7,004 bases of DNA, taken from Acidobacteriaceae bacterium. Lineage in GTDB: Bacteria > Acidobacteriota > Terriglobia > Terriglobales > Acidobacteriaceae. This document shows, piece after piece, positions 4,666-7,004 of the stretch (positions are counted from its first letter, which is position 1; every line of letters begins with the position of its first letter). Under the pieces are notes generated by a model that searched no databases, was not told where the DNA came from, and worked only from the letters and a program-made list of their open reading frames with translations. The stretch lies in the NCBI GenBank assembly GCA_003140655.1, contig PLKR01000208.1, positions 2,187-9,190 on the forward strand, read 5' to 3'. The position numbers were made by a program, and so were the translations under genes.

Positions 4666-6120
4666 TTGGAACCGCAACACCTGAGATTCGGAGGGGGGAC
4701 AGCCGGGACCGTCCTCAACCCCTTTGTTCTGTTGGTTGTTCTCGTGGCGGGCATGCTTATTCTGTTCTGGCCGCGCGGCAAGGCCATGGCAATGTTCATC
4801 GCTGCCACGATTCTTATTCCAATGGACCAGGTTCTCCTGATGGGTGGCATGCACTTTCCGATGCTGCGCCTTCTGGCTCTTTTCGGCATTGTTCGACTTG
4901 TTAGAACCAAGCTTTCTTCCAAGAGCCAAATATTCAGCGGGGGAATCAATAAGATCGACATCACGGTAATTCTGTTTGCAATCTTCACCGCCCTGGCTGG
5001 AATCCTGCTGTTCGAACAATCCGCCGCTCTGGTCTTTCAGTTGGGGAACATCTACACGACGTTCGGCATTTACTTCCTCCTGAGGTTTCTGATCCGTACT
5101 GAGGAAGACATCGTGATTATGGTTCGCACACTTGCCTATGTCGCAGCAGTGGTCGCGGTGGTGATGACGTGGGAAATAGCGACTGGACGTAACCCGTACG
5201 CCATCCTGGGAGGAGCCCGGGCTGCATCCTATGCGACACTGACAGTACGTGACGATCGCTTCCGTGCTATGGGCAGTTTCGGGCATCCGATTCTGGCAGG
5301 CACTTTCGGCGCGATACTGGTGCCTCTGTTCGTGCTGTTGTGGCAAAGCGGTAAGAAGAATCGAGCGATTGCCGCTCTTGGAATCGTATCAGCTACAGTG
5401 ATCACACTGACGTCAAACTCCAGCACGCCGATCCTGGCATACGCCGGCGGAGTGCTGGCTCTGTGCATGTGGCCGATGCGGAATTGGATGCGTATCATAC
5501 GCTGGGGTGTCGTCGTTACGGTCGTTTCCCTACACTTGGTCATGAAGGCGCCGGTTTGGCACCTTATATCGAGGATCCACATCTCGGGAGGATCCTCGTC
5601 TTATCACAGGTTCATGCTCATCGATCAGTGCATACGGCATTTTGGGGATTGGTGGCTGGTGGGCGTGAAGTCAACTTCCGATTGGGGTTGGGACATGTGG
5701 GACACGGCCAATCAATATGTCAGTATTTGTGATACTTCCGGGTTCTTCCCGTTCATTTTATTTCTCGCGACCATCGTGTACGGCTTTAAGTACTTGGGAA
5801 AAGCGAGAAGGCTTGCTGAAAACAGGAAGCAGCAAATCTTCCTGTGGGCGTTGGGATCTGCGCTTTTTGCAAACATGGTGGCTTTCGTTGGCATTTCTTA
5901 TTGGGATCAAACCCAAGTAGTCTGGTATGGACTGCTGGCGGCAATTTGCGCCGCGAGAGTTGGTCGCCCACAAGGGGAATCGACCGCGGTGACAGTTCGA
6001 GTCCCCCCGCAGGAAGCTAACTGGGCCGAACAATTCGGAGAGTTGGCTGACATCAAGAGCGACGCAATCGAAACCGATCTACCAAGAGACTCGGCACACC
6101 GACGTTTTCTCACAATCTGA
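4666..6120 (+). CDS. O-antigen ligase/polymerase-like integral membrane protein
   Basis: This 484-residue protein has roughly 11-12 hydrophobic segments, at about 18-35, 41-58, 66-79, 98-116, 129-143, 150-168, 208-226, 234-250, 256-270, 277-295, 360-378, 395-412 and 416-430 (some are short). The pattern and length fit the Wzy/WaaL/RfaL (O-antigen ligase) superfamily. Characteristic is RFRAMGSFGHPILAG, with His207-Pro208 at the start of a membrane helix, matching the family's RxxGxFxHPxxxG signature. The large loop at about 296-360 has SSYHRFMLID and then DTANQYV before SGFFPF, like the periplasmic catalytic loop of the family. Expected role: polymerising repeat units or transferring the glycan from its lipid carrier on the periplasmic face. 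A hydrophilic tail of about 50 residues follows the last helix and is Asp/Glu-rich. The start is TTG with a strong ribosome binding site. The gene sits 3 nt from both neighbours. Polymerase versus ligase cannot be separated by sequence alone. Confidence 0.8.
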   Translation: MEPQHLRFGGGTAGTVLNPFVLLVVLVAGMLILFWPRGKAMAMFIAATILIPMDQVLLMGGMHFPMLRLLALFGIVRLVRTKLSSKSQIFSGGINKIDITVILFAIFTALAGILLFEQSAALVFQLGNIYTTFGIYFLLRFLIRTEEDIVIMVRTLAYVAAVVAVVMTWEIATGRNPYAILGGARAASYATLTVRDDRFRAMGSFGHPILAGTFGAILVPLFVLLWQSGKKNRAIAALGIVSATVITLTSNSSTPILAYAGGVLALCMWPMRNWMRIIRWGVVVTVVSLHLVMKAPVWHLISRIHISGGSSSYHRFMLIDQCIRHFGDWWLVGVKSTSDWGWDMWDTANQYVSICDTSGFFPFILFLATIVYGFKYLGKARRLAENRKQQIFLWALGSALFANMVAFVGISYWDQTQVVWYGLLAAICAARVGRPQGESTAVTVRVPPQEANWAEQFGELADIKSDAIETDLPRDSAHRRFLTI

Positions 6121-6123
6121 GCC

Positions 6124-7004
6124 ATGTCTATTCCCTCCAATCGACCACAGCAATTCGGGGCCTATGTCCTAATGACTGCTGCCTACAATGAAGAGGCCTT
6201 CATTGAAGGAACCATCCGGAGTGTGCTCTCGCAGACTTTGTTGCCAAAGAGGTGGGTAATTGTCAGTGACAACTCAAGCGACCGCACCGACGAAATCGTC
6301 GAGAGCTATGCCAGACAGCATGATTTTATACGCTTCCTCCGTATAACTAGGGCGCCCGGCCACAGTTTTGGCGCAAAAGTAATCTCCCTGCAGAAGGGAA
6401 GCAGCCTTCTGGACGGTGCGGAATATGAGTTCATCGGCAATCTCGATGCCGATATCTCGCTGGAACCTCTGCATTATGAGCAACTGACTTACCACTTTCG
6501 ACAACATCCGCAACTGGGTCTGGCCGGGGGGTTCGTCTATGAGGACTCGGGTGAGGGCTATCGCAGTCGTCGAATCAACGATGTTCGCAACGTTGCACAT
6601 GCGGCCCAGTTGGTCCGACGTGAGTGTTACGAAGCGATCGGTGGGTATGCGGTCCTGAAATACGGCGGTGAGGACTGGTGTGCGCAGACCAAGGCCAGGA
6701 TGATGGGATGGCAGGTAGAATCTCTTCCGCAGCTGAAAATCTTCCACCATCGGCACACAGGTGCCGGCAGCAGTCCAATCAAGAATGCCTTTCGATTGGG
6801 GAGGCTGGATTACTCTTTCGGTAGTGACCCAACGTTTGAGGTCATGAAATGCCTGCGCCGGGTACGCGAAAGTCCTTATCTTGTCATCGCGCTTGCTCGG
6901 CTGGCTGGATTCACCTGGCCATACATCTGCGGGGAGCCGCGCGAGATGTCGGATGAATTCGTTTCATGTCTCCGACGGGAACAGAAGGAACGTCTGTCGT
7001 CAGT
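6124..7004 (+). CDS. GT2-family glycosyltransferase (3' end outside window)
   Basis: The frame is open from ATG 6124 to the right edge, 293 complete codons. The GT-A fold motifs are clear: TAAYNEEAFIEGTIRSVLSQ near the N-terminus (residues 18-37), then VSDNSSDRTDE with the nucleotide-binding Asp at 49 and 53. NLDAD at 106-110 gives the metal-binding DxD (Asp108, Asp110), and YGGEDW at 180-185 gives the Glu-Asp acceptor/catalytic-base motif. An inverting transferase using a nucleotide-activated sugar at the cytoplasmic face of the membrane is expected. No transmembrane segment is obvious in the visible part. The basic C-terminal region with GSDPTFEVMKCLRR and PYLVIALARLAGF could associate peripherally with the membrane. 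By comparison with similar GT2 proteins, probably only a short C-terminal piece is missing. The Shine-Dalgarno is weak (GAG within the upstream stop), so translation likely depends on coupling with the membrane protein gene 3 nt upstream. Donor and acceptor are unknown. Confidence 0.88.
   Translation, partial: MSIPSNRPQQFGAYVLMTAAYNEEAFIEGTIRSVLSQTLLPKRWVIVSDNSSDRTDEIVESYARQHDFIRFLRITRAPGHSFGAKVISLQKGSSLLDGAEYEFIGNLDADISLEPLHYEQLTYHFRQHPQLGLAGGFVYEDSGEGYRSRRINDVRNVAHAAQLVRRECYEAIGGYAVLKYGGEDWCAQTKARMMGWQVESLPQLKIFHHRHTGAGSSPIKNAFRLGRLDYSFGSDPTFEVMKCLRRVRESPYLVIALARLAGFTWPYICGEPREMSDEFVSCLRREQKERLSS

Noticed and set aside
4591..5346. 251-codon open frame on the minus strand
   Set aside because: It lies opposite the membrane protein gene; its His/Gln/Asn-rich composition is what the complement of hydrophobic codons gives, and it has no recognisable domain.
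6274..6756. 160-codon open frame on the minus strand
   Set aside because: It is antisense to the GT2 gene, whose catalytic motifs are intact; no family features seen.

Overview
The window is a stretch of an exopolysaccharide or capsule gene cluster, with every credible gene on the + strand. Base composition is moderately GC-rich. The mix of genes (FkbH-like protein, NodB-type deacetylase, secreted beta-helix protein, paired class I methyltransferases, O-antigen-ligase-like membrane protein, GT2 glycosyltransferase) is most reminiscent of soil Gram-negative bacteria. Acidobacteriota (Terriglobia) is my best guess, but that is a judgement from gene style; no rRNA or other phylogenetic marker is present.

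Layout. (1) 1-1313 is a tight pair: the 3' end of an FkbH-like gene entering from the left edge, overlapping by 4 nt (GTGA) a polysaccharide deacetylase. (2) 1314-1541 is a spacer with several small dyads and an isolated strong Shine-Dalgarno-like sequence. (3) 1542-2732 is a secreted, probably right-handed beta-helix protein. (4) 2733-3001 is a spacer in which two hairpins have mutually complementary loops. (5) 3002-3778 is a class I SAM methyltransferase. (6) 3779-3954 is a spacer with nested and bulged inverted repeats. (7) 3955-7004 is a second tight block: another SAM methyltransferase, then 3 nt later an O-antigen ligase/polymerase-like integral membrane protein starting at TTG, then 3 nt later a GT2 glycosyltransferase that runs off the right edge.

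How the parts may work together (inference). The GT2 enzyme would add a sugar to a lipid-linked repeat unit on the cytoplasmic face. The methyltransferases, the FkbH-like protein and the deacetylase would decorate or trim sugars. The Wzy/WaaL-like membrane protein would polymerise or transfer the glycan on the periplasmic side. The secreted beta-helix protein would act on, or bind, the exported polymer. No sugar or linkage can be deduced from the sequence.

No rRNA, tRNA, CRISPR array, transposase or phage gene was seen, and I found no convincing sigma-70 promoter or intrinsic terminator. I found no clearly new defence or mobile system. The most unusual non-coding signals are the loop-complementary hairpins at 2731-2849 and the alternation between tightly coupled genes and long dyad-rich spacers.
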